From NCBI GenBank assembly GCA_027943245.1, contig JANDJZ010000702.1, positions 1 through 20,592 on the forward strand: DNA of 20,592 nucleotides. Direction: 5' to 3'. The DNA comes from Acanthamoeba sp. SK_2022b (Eukaryota > Discosea > Longamoebia > Acanthamoebidae). Under the pieces are notes generated by a model, which was not told the DNA's origin, made no database searches, and saw nothing but the letters and a program-made list of their open reading frames with translations. Below, in pieces: positions 1-12,166 of this stretch (position 1 is its first letter; every line of letters starts with the position of its first letter). The translations under genes were made by a program, and so were the position numbers.

Positions 1-2379
<2,379 letters not shown>

Positions 2380-2454
2380 TCACCCCCCACTGATCATCAA
2401 CACCACCATCAATCCCACACGTGTTCCTGTGCCTTGCATTATTCTGTGCGCATG

Positions 2455-2510
2455 GTGTGTGTTGTGTGTTGTGTGTTGTGTGTTGTGTGTTGTGTGTTGT
2501 GTGTTGTGTG
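2455..2510 (+). repeat. TGTGTTG 7-base tandem repeat downstream of MCM4
   Basis: About eight copies of a 7-base unit in the 264-base spacer between the MCM4 stop and the next ATG. The rest of the spacer holds a G9 run near 2551 and no gene. The GT-rich transcript copy could serve as a downstream element of 3' end formation; that is inference. Confidence 0.9.
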
Positions 2511-2643
2511 CCAGTGGCCTGATCCCTGTGATAGGCCTGAGAGTTCTTTGTGGGGGGGGGGTTTGCACACGTTCGTTCCTTTCCCTTTTGTACAAAAGAA
2601 TGCACGAAACCCAAAAGAGCACCTCCCCTTCTTACAAACCGCG

Positions 2644-3462
2644 ATGGAGAAGGATGAGGACGAGGGTAAGAAAACCAACGACTTGCCCTCCACGAAGAAG
2701 ATGCCCGACATGATGAAGAAAAAGGAGATGAGCAAGAGGAAAAAGAAGATGCCCAACGTGCCTCAGGAGAAGGAGAAGAAGAAGAAGGAGTTTCATGTGT
2801 GCGCCTTGCCCTCCGACATCGTCTGTGGTGAGAGCTACCCGCTCGAGGTCACCTTCCCCAACTCCACCGACATCGGCCACCCAGGAGAGGGCAAGTGCAT
2901 CAAGCGCCGCCTCACGCACGCGTCCTACGCCAGTGTGCCCAGCACCGGCTGGTGCCTCGTCGTCGCCATCACCGCCAAGGTGGACGGCGCGCCACGCCCC
3001 GTTTGCCCAGATCTGCTGCCAGCGGTCGGGCACGAGTGCGGCGTGTCGCTCGACAAGCCCCGCTACGCCTCGGGCCGACTCGCCACCCACATCAAGTTCG
3101 CCAAGACGCCCGCGACTGTGACTGGAAGTCGCTCCTCCCAGCTCTTCCTCCAGGTGGTGATCTTCAAGGACTCGGAGGACGTGTTCGCCACCACGCCCAT
3201 CCCGCTCTACTTCCGGCGCACCATGCACCTCAAGGTTCGGGAAGCAGAGGTGGAGATGTTCAACGTTGACGAGAAGGGGTGGGTCTACATCTCCTTCTTC
3301 AACTCGAGCCCGTCCTTGGCCGTACCCTTTGTGACGGTGGACCCCTACCTCCTCACCAGCTGGGTGAAGGACCCCGTTCGGGAGCTGGTGTCGGGCAGAC
3401 GTGTTGCCTTTTGCTATGATCCTTTCACGGGCGAGATTGTTGCCCCCATGAAGCTGCTGTGA
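2644..3462 (+). CDS. Uncharacterised protein with lysine-rich N-terminus
   Basis: Single-exon ORF of 272 residues, started at the first ATG that precedes the charged region. Residues 1-42 are almost all K, E, D, M and P, with KRKKK and EKKKKE clusters that resemble nuclear localisation signals. From about residue 43 to the end the composition is that of a folded, beta-rich protein (many V, F, T and aromatic residues, several Cys), with strong GC3 bias like its neighbours. I recognise no family. A GTAAG at 2667 could act as a donor, but the frame stays open through it, so no intron is called. It follows MCM4 on the same strand with 264 bases between. Real gene likely; function unknown. Confidence 0.7.
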   Translation: MEKDEDEGKKTNDLPSTKKMPDMMKKKEMSKRKKKMPNVPQEKEKKKKEFHVCALPSDIVCGESYPLEVTFPNSTDIGHPGEGKCIKRRLTHASYASVPSTGWCLVVAITAKVDGAPRPVCPDLLPAVGHECGVSLDKPRYASGRLATHIKFAKTPATVTGSRSSQLFLQVVIFKDSEDVFATTPIPLYFRRTMHLKVREAEVEMFNVDEKGWVYISFFNSSPSLAVPFVTVDPYLLTSWVKDPVRELVSGRRVAFCYDPFTGEIVAPMKLL

Positions 3463-3749
3463 ACACTAAACTATGAACACATGCTGCTTCTTGTGATGCT
3501 CCTTCTCCGACTAGCGTTCGCGGCTTGGTTTGCATGTCTCTTCATCGTTTCATTAGAAAGCATCGCCAGGATGCGAGTTCGGGTGGAAGGTGACGCTTGT
3601 GCGGCGTCCAATTACGCCTCTTCGCCAATCAGCTTAGATATGTGGGAGCGCGAGCGCGAGTGCGAGTGGGTAAGTGCGAATGCGACTGCGAGTTGGAGGC
3701 GCAACGTTGGAAACCTCAAGTGCAATTGCGACAACACCTCCTTTCTGCC

Positions 3750-5279
3750 ATGGCACACGCCACCCAGCCTACCAGCGTGCCCTCCGCACAAACTCTCCTC
3801 GAGCATCTCCTAAACTTTCCATTCATAGACGACAATTATGACCTTCCTCTTCTTCTGGAAGAGACCTCGAAAGATGCCTACGCCCCCCTCCTCATCAAAG
3901 TCGTAAGAAAAATCCGCGAGGACCACGCCTCGCTTCTGGAAGACCTCACGAGTCAGGTGGACACTGCCCGAAGGAGTCACAGGCGCGCCCTCAAAGAAGA
4001 GGCAGAGTGGGAGGACGCCCATTACTGGTCGCAGGCTGACGATGACTTTGACGCACACCAGGCTGCCTCCGCCGCGGTCGACGAGGCCGAGCATGACTTT
4101 GAGCGGTGTGTATCTTCTGTCCACGCAATAATCGTGAAGGAGCTGGAAAGCGCGTCGCTGCCGTTGATGTCGACTCAAGCTGAGCTCGGCCAACAAGCGG
4201 AAGGCCAGGCTCAAAGCCTCTTCACCCCAACGGATCACATGGTGAAGGGGACAATCGCAGAAACGGCCATTTTGTACCTCCTCCGCTGCTTCGGGGCGAC
4301 ACTCTCGCCCCAGCATACTGCAACCGGTTGCAGAGCAGACGTGGTGTGCTTCCCTGCTACCCGGACCCCTACCAGTACGAGGGTCTGGAATGAGGTGAAG
4401 TGTGTAGAAACTCTGGATGACCGGAGCGTGCAACAACTCGAGACCGTTCTGCGACGGGGCGAACCTGTCATTGTCTACCACTTTGCCCGTCTGCTTCGGC
4501 ACCAAGCCAAGGGCTTCGTGAAGTGGCGCCAAAGCCTCCTGCGTAAGATGATTTACGCGTGCTCCAAGCATAACGAAACCAAGTCTCAAGTCTACGCTGT
4601 GTTCTACAAGCAGCGTCTTCTGACCATCAAAGTCGACCCAGAAGCGATCATCCGTGAAATGCCGGGACAGTTGGTGACTTTTCGAGGTGTCCAAGCGAGT
4701 GAGTTGCTGCAGAGTGGATATGCAGTCGCCGTCAATCTCCCTCAAGAGCTCTCCTTCACCCCAATCGATGACTACGCGCGTCACTGGCACATTGTCCAAC
4801 GTTCCCCGCTGCTCACTACTTTAGCTTCGCTGGAACGGCGGAATGCGCTCGAGATGTATACATGGCTCTCTCGTCAAGAGTACCCTCCCAAGTGGGTGCA
4901 AGACCAGACTGTGGCACCTCGCCAGTGGGATGCCATCTGCGGAACCATCAGGCGTCTCACCGAGTACCTTGGCAAGCCGGTCATCTTATCAAGATGCGGA
5001 TCTTCTCGACCTGTTCTTCTCTGGCATGGCATGTACACCGAATGTAGCCAGTATGGCCGTTTCTGGGGCGGGTTGCCGCCCGCCTTCGCCGATTTCAATG
5101 CGACAGAGGCAGAGAGCGACGATTTCTATGTGGACACGGATCTTGAGAAGGAACAGCACGCCATTCATCTCCTTGTGGACAGCAGAGGGCTAGTTCTACC
5201 CGCCCCATCTGATGACGAAGCTCTCCTCGCCAACTTGCTCGAGAGAAAGTTGATGTTTTCTACTTCATCAGCACAATAA
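3750..5279 (+). CDS. Uncharacterised protein with PD-(D/E)XK nuclease-like core
   Basis: Intronless ORF of 509 residues, started at ATG 3750 (CTGCCATGG context). The frame is open upstream to about 3597 but has no ATG there. Residues about 30-160 are helical and charged, with a likely coiled coil. Residues about 165-260 carry a pattern typical of the PD-(D/E)XK superfamily: a Glu in the first helix (E171 of KGTIAETAIL), a beta-strand Asp (D197 of CRADVVCF), an E-x-K triad (E215, K217 of WNEVKC), and Gln residues in the following helix (Q228, Q229). The order matches the usual E...D...ExK...Q layout, so metal-dependent DNA cleavage is plausible but inferred. The C-terminal 230 residues are unrecognised. 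An intronless 1.5 kb gene is unusual among these neighbours and may point to retroposition or transfer. Confidence 0.72.
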   Translation: MAHATQPTSVPSAQTLLEHLLNFPFIDDNYDLPLLLEETSKDAYAPLLIKVVRKIREDHASLLEDLTSQVDTARRSHRRALKEEAEWEDAHYWSQADDDFDAHQAASAAVDEAEHDFERCVSSVHAIIVKELESASLPLMSTQAELGQQAEGQAQSLFTPTDHMVKGTIAETAILYLLRCFGATLSPQHTATGCRADVVCFPATRTPTSTRVWNEVKCVETLDDRSVQQLETVLRRGEPVIVYHFARLLRHQAKGFVKWRQSLLRKMIYACSKHNETKSQVYAVFYKQRLLTIKVDPEAIIREMPGQLVTFRGVQASELLQSGYAVAVNLPQELSFTPIDDYARHWHIVQRSPLLTTLASLERRNALEMYTWLSRQEYPPKWVQDQTVAPRQWDAICGTIRRLTEYLGKPVILSRCGSSRPVLLWHGMYTECSQYGRFWGGLPPAFADFNATEAESDDFYVDTDLEKEQHAIHLLVDSRGLVLPAPSDDEALLANLLERKLMFSTSSAQ

Positions 5280-5518
5280 CCGCTGCATTTTCCAGTATGG
5301 TCAGTCCCGCGTTGGTGGATACATGAGCGCTGCAAGATAACCATCATTGTTCCCCACCACGCTACACAAGCAAGGAATATTGATTGATAGACAATTAACA
5401 TGGAGGTGTCTGCTTGTTTGGTCACCCATACAAAGGGCGTCGGCGACAAAATTCCATTGCAACGATTTGTCGAATGTGAGGTGGTTGTGGTTCTGGTGGC
5501 GACCAGAAGTGGCCAAGT
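5280..5518. other. Convergent intergenic spacer
   Basis: 239 bases between two convergent stop codons. No repeat, hairpin or motif stands out. Confidence 0.6.
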
Positions 5519-6529
5519 TTACTCCAAACACAAACTAACAGCTGCATTGTAATGCTCTACAACGAAAGCACCGTTCCTGTTCGGGTTGCGGATGCCCCTT
5601 GAGCGCCCTCTGCGGTCTTTGTAGAGTCGAACGCGGGGTGGATGGTTCTTGTAGTTGTACAGTAAGCGTTGGGTCCCCTCGGAGGTAGAAGCGGACAGGA
5701 GCTCGGAATGCAGTTGGCGGCGCTGAGTTGTGTTTGACACCACCCTCAGCGGACCTAAGGCTGCGCTGATACCATCGCCGCCCTCCCCATTGCAGGGAGA
5801 CATCATGAGATGGGCAGAGAATTGGACGCTGTCGAAGGTGTCGTGCGGCATACGGACAGCCATGTGATGCTGAACCAGCCGGAGTCCCTCGCTATCCACT
5901 CTCTCTGCCCTCCACGATGTTTCGTGTTCTGGTTCAAGGCGCAGTGTTGGGATAGCAGAAGATTGTGGCAGCCGTAGTAGAAGGTAGAGCAGGCGCCAGT
6001 CGATGGAGTCCTGGGCGAAAAAGATGAGCCAGAAGACCGCGCCTCTTTCGGGGAGAGCTGTGTAGTAGTAGACTCGAATGTGATTGTGGTGAGAGATTAA
6101 GGGTTGCTGGGAATTGCCCAACTCGCAGCTCCCGAAAGGCTGCCAGAGGCCGAGAGAGGGGCACGGAGAGGCTAGCTTGATGCACGTCTGAGCGGCTTGG
6201 CATTGTGTAGAAGGTGAGGCAACGAGGGGTCTAATTGGGACTGCTCTTTGGTAGTCCACAATTGGCATTTCCCTTCGCCTCTTTCTTCTATGCTGCTCCT
6301 GCCTCTGCCGTGGTGGCTGCTCACGGACGGGAGCTCCGATTTCGGTGTAGGAACTGAGGTGGGGGTCAATGGCCAAGGAGTTCACACCAAGGGTAGAGTT
6401 TGTTCGCCAAGAGTTGCCAATGATCAAGGATGCCCAATCTGCTGTCGGCAATGAAGCAGTCAGGTCAGTCCGGCCTTTCACTCCAATGGTGTGAGAGGTA
6501 TGACATTTGGTACCAGATGTCAGCATCAT
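5519..6529 (-). CDS. Uncharacterised ORF, 336 residues
   Basis: Long open frame on the minus strand from ATG at 6529 to TAA at 5519. The frame extends to about 6619 upstream without another ATG, so a 5' exon is possible. A basic cluster (HRRKRRRE) lies near residue 84, and a hydrophobic, aromatic stretch (AVFWLIFF and WRLLYLLL) lies in the middle. No family is recognised. Its base composition is more even than the strongly GC3-biased genes on either side, matching the 3.6-9.5 kb segment. It could be a real gene, the remnant of one, or a chance open frame. The absence of a competing long frame on the other strand favours coding. Confidence 0.45.
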   Translation of the reverse strand: MMLTSGTKCHTSHTIGVKGRTDLTASLPTADWASLIIGNSWRTNSTLGVNSLAIDPHLSSYTEIGAPVREQPPRQRQEQHRRKRRREMPIVDYQRAVPIRPLVASPSTQCQAAQTCIKLASPCPSLGLWQPFGSCELGNSQQPLISHHNHIRVYYYTALPERGAVFWLIFFAQDSIDWRLLYLLLRLPQSSAIPTLRLEPEHETSWRAERVDSEGLRLVQHHMAVRMPHDTFDSVQFSAHLMMSPCNGEGGDGISAALGPLRVVSNTTQRRQLHSELLSASTSEGTQRLLYNYKNHPPRVRLYKDRRGRSRGIRNPNRNGAFVVEHYNAAVSLCLE

Positions 6530-7664
6530 TCTGTAGGGTCTCGAAGGTAACTTGAACTCAAGCGAGTGAGGCACAGGTATAACACGACTTGGGCGGTGCT
6601 CTGGTTTTGTGTGTGCAAGCTTGGACTTTCCCTTTCACCAACCCAAGGTAACTCCGAATTATCAATGCGGCCGCCCAACAGGCCACCTCCGAAAAAAGTC
6701 GACTCTTATCAAGACACAGCTATTGGTGGTCGCTTGATTGTCGACTCTTATCGAGCTACTTTCATTGGTGGCCGCTTCAAGCAAACAGCTGGCTCATCGC
6801 CAGAGGCAAACAGCATTTCTACCCCGTTAGCCGCGAGCGCTAGTCGGCGCCTAGTAAACAGACAAGATTCAACGCCTGTTGGAGAAGCAGGCCACGTTTG
6901 AGGCCCAGGAAAGACACACTCTGTGTGGCATGCAACAGAATCAAGCTCTCAAGAGAAGAATGTGCTCAGCAAAGTGAAGTTCTATCCCCTGCTGACCCAC
7001 ATTGTCAGAGGACAAAATGATGGTTGACGAAGTAAAACAATTGTTTCTTCACTGCACTATGCATAGTTACGCCCAAAACCAGTACGCAAAAACCAGTACG
7101 CAAAGCACCGGCACGGTGCGTTGTAGGTATAGGCTACAAGGAGCAGTGTTTGGCGAAGAGCCTTTCTGTCAATCATGCACCTTGTTAAATTGATGAATTT
7201 TAGGTATGTTGTTGTGGTCGCAGTAGCAACAATCCATGCAACCATTTAATATTGCAAGTCGTTACCGGCTACGCCCAAGACTGTCACCTGCACAATTGCT
7301 CCATCCACCACCTATATCAACTAGCCTCTTCTAATGGAACACCAGCCTGCCACCATCGCTTCTCCTGCTGTGCGTTACCACCCCGTAGGTCTTTTGAACA
7401 AAACGCAGACAAGTCTCAATGCAATGTTGATGTCATGGGTGCCCAGGTGGATAGGCCTACACTATATCTTCCTTATGCTGGAGCGCGAGTTTTTCTTCAC
7501 CTGGCTGTTCCCCCACCTGTCTTGCCAACTGGTTACGTTGCTCCATCATATCATGTGGGATCAGGAACACTGCACAACCAGTACTTTTCTGCTCCACGTA
7601 CTCTTTAGCCAGCCCACCAAACAAGTCACCAAACAGTCCTTTGTTCCTTTGCTCTTTCTCCCAG
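6530..7664. other. Long stretch without a confident gene
   Basis: About 1.1 kb with no ORF I trust. A plus-strand frame at 6862-6973 gives a helical peptide (IQRLLEKQATFEAQER...) bounded by a CAG acceptor and a GTGAAG donor. Its end phase fits the exon proposed at 7665, so it may be an upstream exon of the TPR-like gene. The overlapping second frame encodes a Cys-x2-Cys peptide (LCVACNRIK). A weak minus-strand frame near 7460-7670 is also protein-like. I cannot decide among these. The 42-base tandem repeat is in this stretch. Confidence 0.4.
6698..6781 (+). repeat. Two-copy 42-base imperfect tandem repeat
   Basis: Units 6698-6739 and 6740-6781, both beginning GTCGACTCTTATC and sharing ATTGGTGG.CGCTT. 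In the frame with ATG 6665 each unit reads VDSY(Q/R)xTxIGGR, so the copies stay in frame, with several base changes concentrated mid-unit. Confidence 0.85.
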
Positions 7665-7835
7665 GGAAATGTGGAGAAAGAAGGCCAGGTATGAAGTGCA
7701 TGCTTCAGCTCAAGGGCTCACACGGTGTCCAGAATGTGCAAGTGAGAAACAGCTCATCAAGATTGGTCGGGGTCAGGTATAGGCATCATTCATTTCCTCT
7801 ATCATTCAGCCACAAGTCCAAAACATGCGCGCGCG

Positions 7836-7873
<38 letters not shown>

Positions 7874-9472
7874 TGTTTGTGCAGGGAAACCCTACACAGG
7901 GAGCAGGCAACGAGTTGATCCTTGGTGATCTTCTCCTCCAGGACAACAGATTCTGCTGCACGTTTAGTTTTGCTTGCCCCACACAGCACATCAAGGCTAA
8001 AAAGAAGACACGAACCATAAAACATTTTGTCACTGTACGTTCACTCAACCTGGCCTGTTGCCACTGCACTGGTATGTTGTAACCGCAATACTCACTAGTT
8101 GACTGTGCATCAACGATGAGTAGGTGATCCTGTATCTGTTTGACTTGGAAGGTGAATTACGGAAGGAACTGTGCGTCTGGGTATTCAACTTGCATGCAGG
8201 GAGAGCAACAGGCACTGACAGGTATCTGCAGCATGATCTCAATGAGCCTTGATGTGCATTCCGCTCCTCTTTGTCATGAATCCATTCTTACCTCACTCCT
8301 AGAAATCAAGCAAGAACATACACAATCACCGGCCAGAGTGCAGAAAGTGTGAGCGTGCCAAGACAACTGCAGTCAAACTGGACCACCTATCTGGCCAAGG
8401 CCCAGGAGCAACGTGGAAAGAAGCAAGATTGGTGGAAGAAGCACGCCTGGCAGGCCATGTCACTAGTAGTACAGCCCGGCATTGCTTGGCTTGTCCTGTG
8501 TATTGATCCCTCTTTTTTGTTCTTGTACCTCAGCTGCTTGTCGGTGCGATCGAAGATTGGTCGAAACTACAAGGGCAATTCCTGCGTGAGCAAAACAGCA
8601 ACAACATCATGGCCGCCGTCCTGATGCTGTTACCTACCAATGAACATCAGTACGTGTGCAACCTTCTGCTCGAGCTATCTGCCATCGAAAAGAACGTCGA
8701 TCGGAGTTTCGATAGAGCCAGCTGGTTTGTTGAGCTAGCCCACCAGTTGGGCGACCGCCCTGGGACCTTTTTCCCTGTGTGGGAACGCAACTACGCGCTT
8801 GCCGGCATTCACTTCGATCGCTGGGATAAGTCCAAGGGGGAAGGCCTCTACATAGACCAACACGACGCCCCAGCCCAAGCACTCGGGATGTTGACCGCTG
8901 GTTTGAATCTGCTGCTGGATCAGGCTCAACAAGAAACGCGGCTGCCAGCGGCCTGGCTTGGCTCCCTTCCGTTGCTCCACCGAGCCTTGGTGCTAGCCGG
9001 CCAGCCTGGAAGATATGGACGCCGTATCTCCGACTTTTGCAACATGCTGGGGCTGGCCTATCGAATCAGCCTGGACGGCAAGCAAGCACTCGAGTGGCAG
9101 AGGCTTACCCTAGAGATTCGTCAGAACCTTCCAGACACGGCCAACGACCATTGGTCGATGTCTCAGATTCACACCAACATCGCCAGGACTTGCATGACGC
9201 TCGGTTACCTCGTCCAAGCCACCTGGCACTCTGGGCAAGCAATGAGTCTCATCTACGATCGACCCACAGAGCCGTACCCAGAGGCTCGCTTCGTGACCTT
9301 TGCCATATATGTGCAGCTGGCTGGGCGCAGGCAAGAGCCACAAACGAGGGAAGTGGTGTTGGCTCGCGCCAACGAAGCTATCCTTTATATGAGGGAGGCC
9401 TACAAAGACAGCAAGATGGCCCAACAGTACCATGCACAGATGGAGGCTATCTTGCGCGCTTTAGGCGTATGA
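7665..9472 (+). CDS. TPR-like helical protein; upstream exons tentative
   Basis: Firm part: final exon 8534-9472 (stop TGA), preceded by a polypyrimidine run and CAG. It is open before the internal ATG at 8609, so that ATG is probably not the start. It encodes about 310 residues rich in helix. Two segments look like tetratricopeptide repeats: one near NMLGLAYRISLDGKQALEW and one near HTNIARTCMTLGYLVQA. Such repeats usually bind partner proteins. Tentative part: exons 7665-7776, 7885-8034, 8124-8221 and 8303-8465, each open, with GT..AG borders and matching phases. They bring Cys-x2-Cys motifs (RCPECASEK; CC...FACP) that might bind zinc. Alternative frames also exist there (for example PECRKCERAK at about 8331). 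The gene start is not found. Function unknown. Confidence 0.45.
7824..7881 (+). repeat. (GC)n(TG)n alternating purine-pyrimidine tract
   Basis: CATGCGCGCGCGCATG followed by about fifteen TG units, ending in TTTGTGCAG, which is a usable 3' splice site. Uninterrupted alternation makes it a good Z-DNA former. Confidence 0.9.
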
Positions 9473-9888
9473 AGCCTGTGCATGTATCCTGCTGCCACAT
9501 TGGTCTTAAAGCTTCACACCCTCTTCTGCTCGTATTCTTGTCTACGTCGCTGGGTCGCACGGTGACCGCTTGGAGGTAGCGGGTCGCAGTGCACGCGAGT
9601 CCTGAGGATTGGCGTGCGCTTGGGCCGTGCTGTTAGATCTCCGGCTTCTTATATCCCAAGTGCAGACCAGAGGTAACGGGTTCATAAAAACAGAAGAGTA
9701 AGCGGCAACCTTGTTCTGGGCGTGTGAAGCGTGAGCATCACGATGTTTACTTACAAGGCGATAATCAACGAAGATCGTCCGACAGCTGCAAATTATCAGA
9801 TAGTTATAAACGAAATGAAAGATGTATCTGACCATGCCCTCATTGCAGTGCGAAGTTTCAATCGGATGAAGCGCAGCCAGTTACTGAT
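9473..9888. other. Convergent intergenic region, no gene seen
   Basis: 416 bases between the stop of the TPR-like gene (+) and the stop of the GST gene (-). A 97-codon minus-strand open frame spans 9542-9835 but has no protein-like features. No repeat or clear terminator motif. Confidence 0.6.
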
Positions 9889-10921
9889 CTATTGGGCGGG
9901 GTTGGCGTAGAGGGCCAGGGATTCGACAATCTGTTCGCGGGTTGCGGTGGAGGCCTGCCACGACGGGCGCTCGATCACGGCATCGTGCCATCTCTTGAGC
10001 CTCTCGTCGACGGCGAGCACGTCGAAACCTCGGTAGTGCGACAGTCCTATCGCAAAGCGGTAGATGAACGGGATGATCGCAATGTCGGCCTGCTCGACAC
10101 GAACCGGTGAGTGAGAGCTTCTGAGCGCACACACAACTACTTGAGGCCTACGTACCAAGGAGACAGCCTCTCCGAGGAAGTATGGCCCATCCTTGCTTCC
10201 TTCAGCCTTGATGAGCTCGGCAAATGTCTGAACTTTCTTGGTGATCTCCTCTTTGAGCTTGTCGTCCTGTGCTCGGTCCTATATGGAAGACGGGTGAGCC
10301 GAGAGCGCTACTCGCAAGTGGAGCGGTGGCGGCTCTCGTCGTTACCTGGTTCTTGATGAGCTGGAAGACAGCCGGCACGACCTGGGACCCAAACTGGTCG
10401 ATGACAAAGCGCGTGGCGTAGCTTGAAGACCAATTCCAAGAAAGGCGCGTCAGTCAAGTAACGGATGAAGGAGAGGTGCAGTATGGGGGTGGAGTACCGT
10501 TGGTAGGAATCGGCGGGCAGCAGACGGGGACCGGCGTTGGGGAAGGCGTCGTCCAAGTACTCTGAGATGAGCAACTGTACATGTGTATGGGCTATGATGA
10601 GCATATGAGCTAGGGTGAAGCTGAATGACGCTGTCTCCGTACCGACTCGTGAATCGCGCGCTGACCGTGCACGAGAGCGGGCACTGTTCCTCTCGGGTTC
10701 ACCTTCCAGTACCTGATGATGGAGGTGGAAGTGTTAGAACGCACCACTCACAACGATCGTGTTATGGGAAGTGCCCACCAGTCAGGTTTCTCGCCACGCA
10801 GGGGAATGGAGATGGACTCAAAGTCGAGGCCCTTCTCAACAGCAACCAACCACGCCCGCTGGGCGTAGGGGCAGAGGACGTTGAGGTAGAGGGTTAGCTT
10901 GTTGGTGGTCGTGGTGGCCAT
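9889..10921 (-). CDS. Omega-class glutathione S-transferase
   Basis: Cytosolic GST-fold protein of 229 residues. Exons in transcript order: 10921-10779, 10712-10643, 10574-10498, 10421-10346, 10278-10156, 10089-9889. All phases fit. The N-terminal thioredoxin-fold domain has LYLNVLCPYAQRAWL, with Cys17 in a CPYA motif. That Cys is the omega/dehydroascorbate-reductase signature, in place of the Tyr or Ser of other GST classes. Next come the cis-Pro segment VNPRGTVPALVHG and the glutathione gamma-Glu contact HES (E-S before LLISEYLDD). The C-terminal all-helical domain includes ADIAIIPFIYRF and WHDAVIERPSW. Known activities of the class are thioltransferase, dehydroascorbate reduction and glutathionyl-ketone reduction; which applies here is not decided by sequence. 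Start chosen at the only ATG before the first strand. Confidence 0.93.
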
Positions 10922-11322
10922 CTTGTTCGAATTCGGTCGTTGTTGTAAGAGCTTGTGTGATACGCATTTCACTCCCTGTGCTTTTTGTAGCCTCAGCTTC
11001 GCCGACACTGCTAATTGCGGCGTCACAACCCCAACCCAACTTTGTGCCATTGGCTCAAATTGGTCCGAGCACGCCGAGCCTGCGCTGGCTTGTGCGGTAT
11101 GTGTGCTCGGCTGAATTTCCTTTGGTGCCCTAAAATTTATTGACCGGCCAACTAAAGGGAGGGCGCCCTGCTTCTGCTCAGCTGTGGAACCGCCTTCATT
11201 TGGGAATTAGGGCTACGCTCGCTACGGTCGACGATCTGGGCCACTCTTTGAGCGTAACGGGATGTAGTGGTCGTGGTTGTTTGTTGCGCAATCGAGTACA
11301 GGTTTCAACAGAGAGGATACAG
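10922..11322. other. Spacer upstream of the GST gene
   Basis: 401 bases between the GST start codon and the stop codon of the acidic coiled-coil gene on the same strand. It should hold the GST promoter. I see no clear TATA box or repeat. Confidence 0.5.
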
Positions 11323-12166
11323 TCACGAGCCGCGAAGGGCTGCCACCTCGCTCCTGAGCTCCTCATTCTGGTTGTCCAGCTCTTCCTGATCAAGCTTGAG
11401 TACTTGCCTGTACTTCTTCATGATCCTTGCTCTCTTGGCCTCTATCTCGTCCAGCTTCTTTCTCAGCACCCGGTACTCTCTACGCACGAACTCATCAAAT
11501 TCGCTTTGGTCATCGCTGTCCTCGGACTCCTCGTCTTGTTCCTGCACCTCTTCTTCACCTTCTTCGCTCTCGTCCTCGCTCTCCGTGCGGGCTCGTTTGC
11601 GAGAGCGTGGCGCAGGTGGCAAGGTAGCCTCGTTCTCATCCACAACGTAGGCTCCCCAGTCCGTGGGCTGCAGCACAGGCAGGTTTGCAAGGAGCCACGG
11701 TCAACGTAGTCAGGAGCTAGTCGAAGTGGGGTTGGCAGCCACGAGGATATACCAGATGGAGCTGCTGCCACTTGGCCAGTTGTTGGCGAGAACATCGCAT
11801 CATGTTGTGCACCAGACGCCCCCAGTTGACGGGGACTTGGTTAAACGTATCGTTCAGGTCGCCCAGCAAGTCCAGCCATTGCTTCCTACTTCTGGGGTCT
11901 GAGGCCCCACACGCGCGGTCACACAACGCCAAACTCCACAAGGTTTGTGTGGCGGGGGAGGATGGCACACGTTGGTGGTTGGTGCTCACGACGATGGCCA
12001 TCTGTAGTACGTCCATGACGCGACCGTTGCCTTCGCCAGGATGGGGCAGAGCATAGGCGACACCGCGCAGAGTGACCTTGACCACCTCCTCTCCCTTGCT
12101 TGTGTGCTCGGCCCACTTCCTCGACAAGGGCAGCCCGCACCGGCACTCCCTTGGCTGCTTCTCCAT
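11323..12166 (-). CDS. Acidic coiled-coil protein, uncharacterised
   Basis: Two-exon model of 252 residues: 12166-11753 and 11667-11323 (stop TGA), intron GTATAT...GCAG, phase 0. The N-terminal half is globular, with several Cys (CRCGLPL) and a stretch ending RLVHNMMRCSRQQLAKWQQLHL. The C-terminal exon has a basic nuclear-signal-like run (RSRKRAR, residues 159-165). A dense Glu/Asp/Ser tract of about 35 residues with many casein-kinase-2-like sites follows, then a strongly charged helix from about residue 200 to the end (VLRKKLDEIEAKRARIMKKY...) that should form a coiled coil. The layout suggests a nuclear or chromatin-associated factor, which is inference. The frame is open upstream to 12229 without ATG, so an extra 5' exon is possible. 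The stop codon of the kinase gene lies only 174 bases upstream on the same strand. Confidence 0.65.

Noticed and set aside
2632..3228. 198-codon minus-strand frame with Leu runs
   Set aside because: Antisense of the Lys/Glu-rich coding region.
3810..4799. 329-codon open frame opposite the nuclease-like gene
   Set aside because: Antisense shadow. The plus frame is longer, has a good start context and carries a coherent motif set.
9542..9835. 97-codon minus-strand frame in the convergent spacer
   Set aside because: No recognisable features, and composition like the flanking non-coding DNA.
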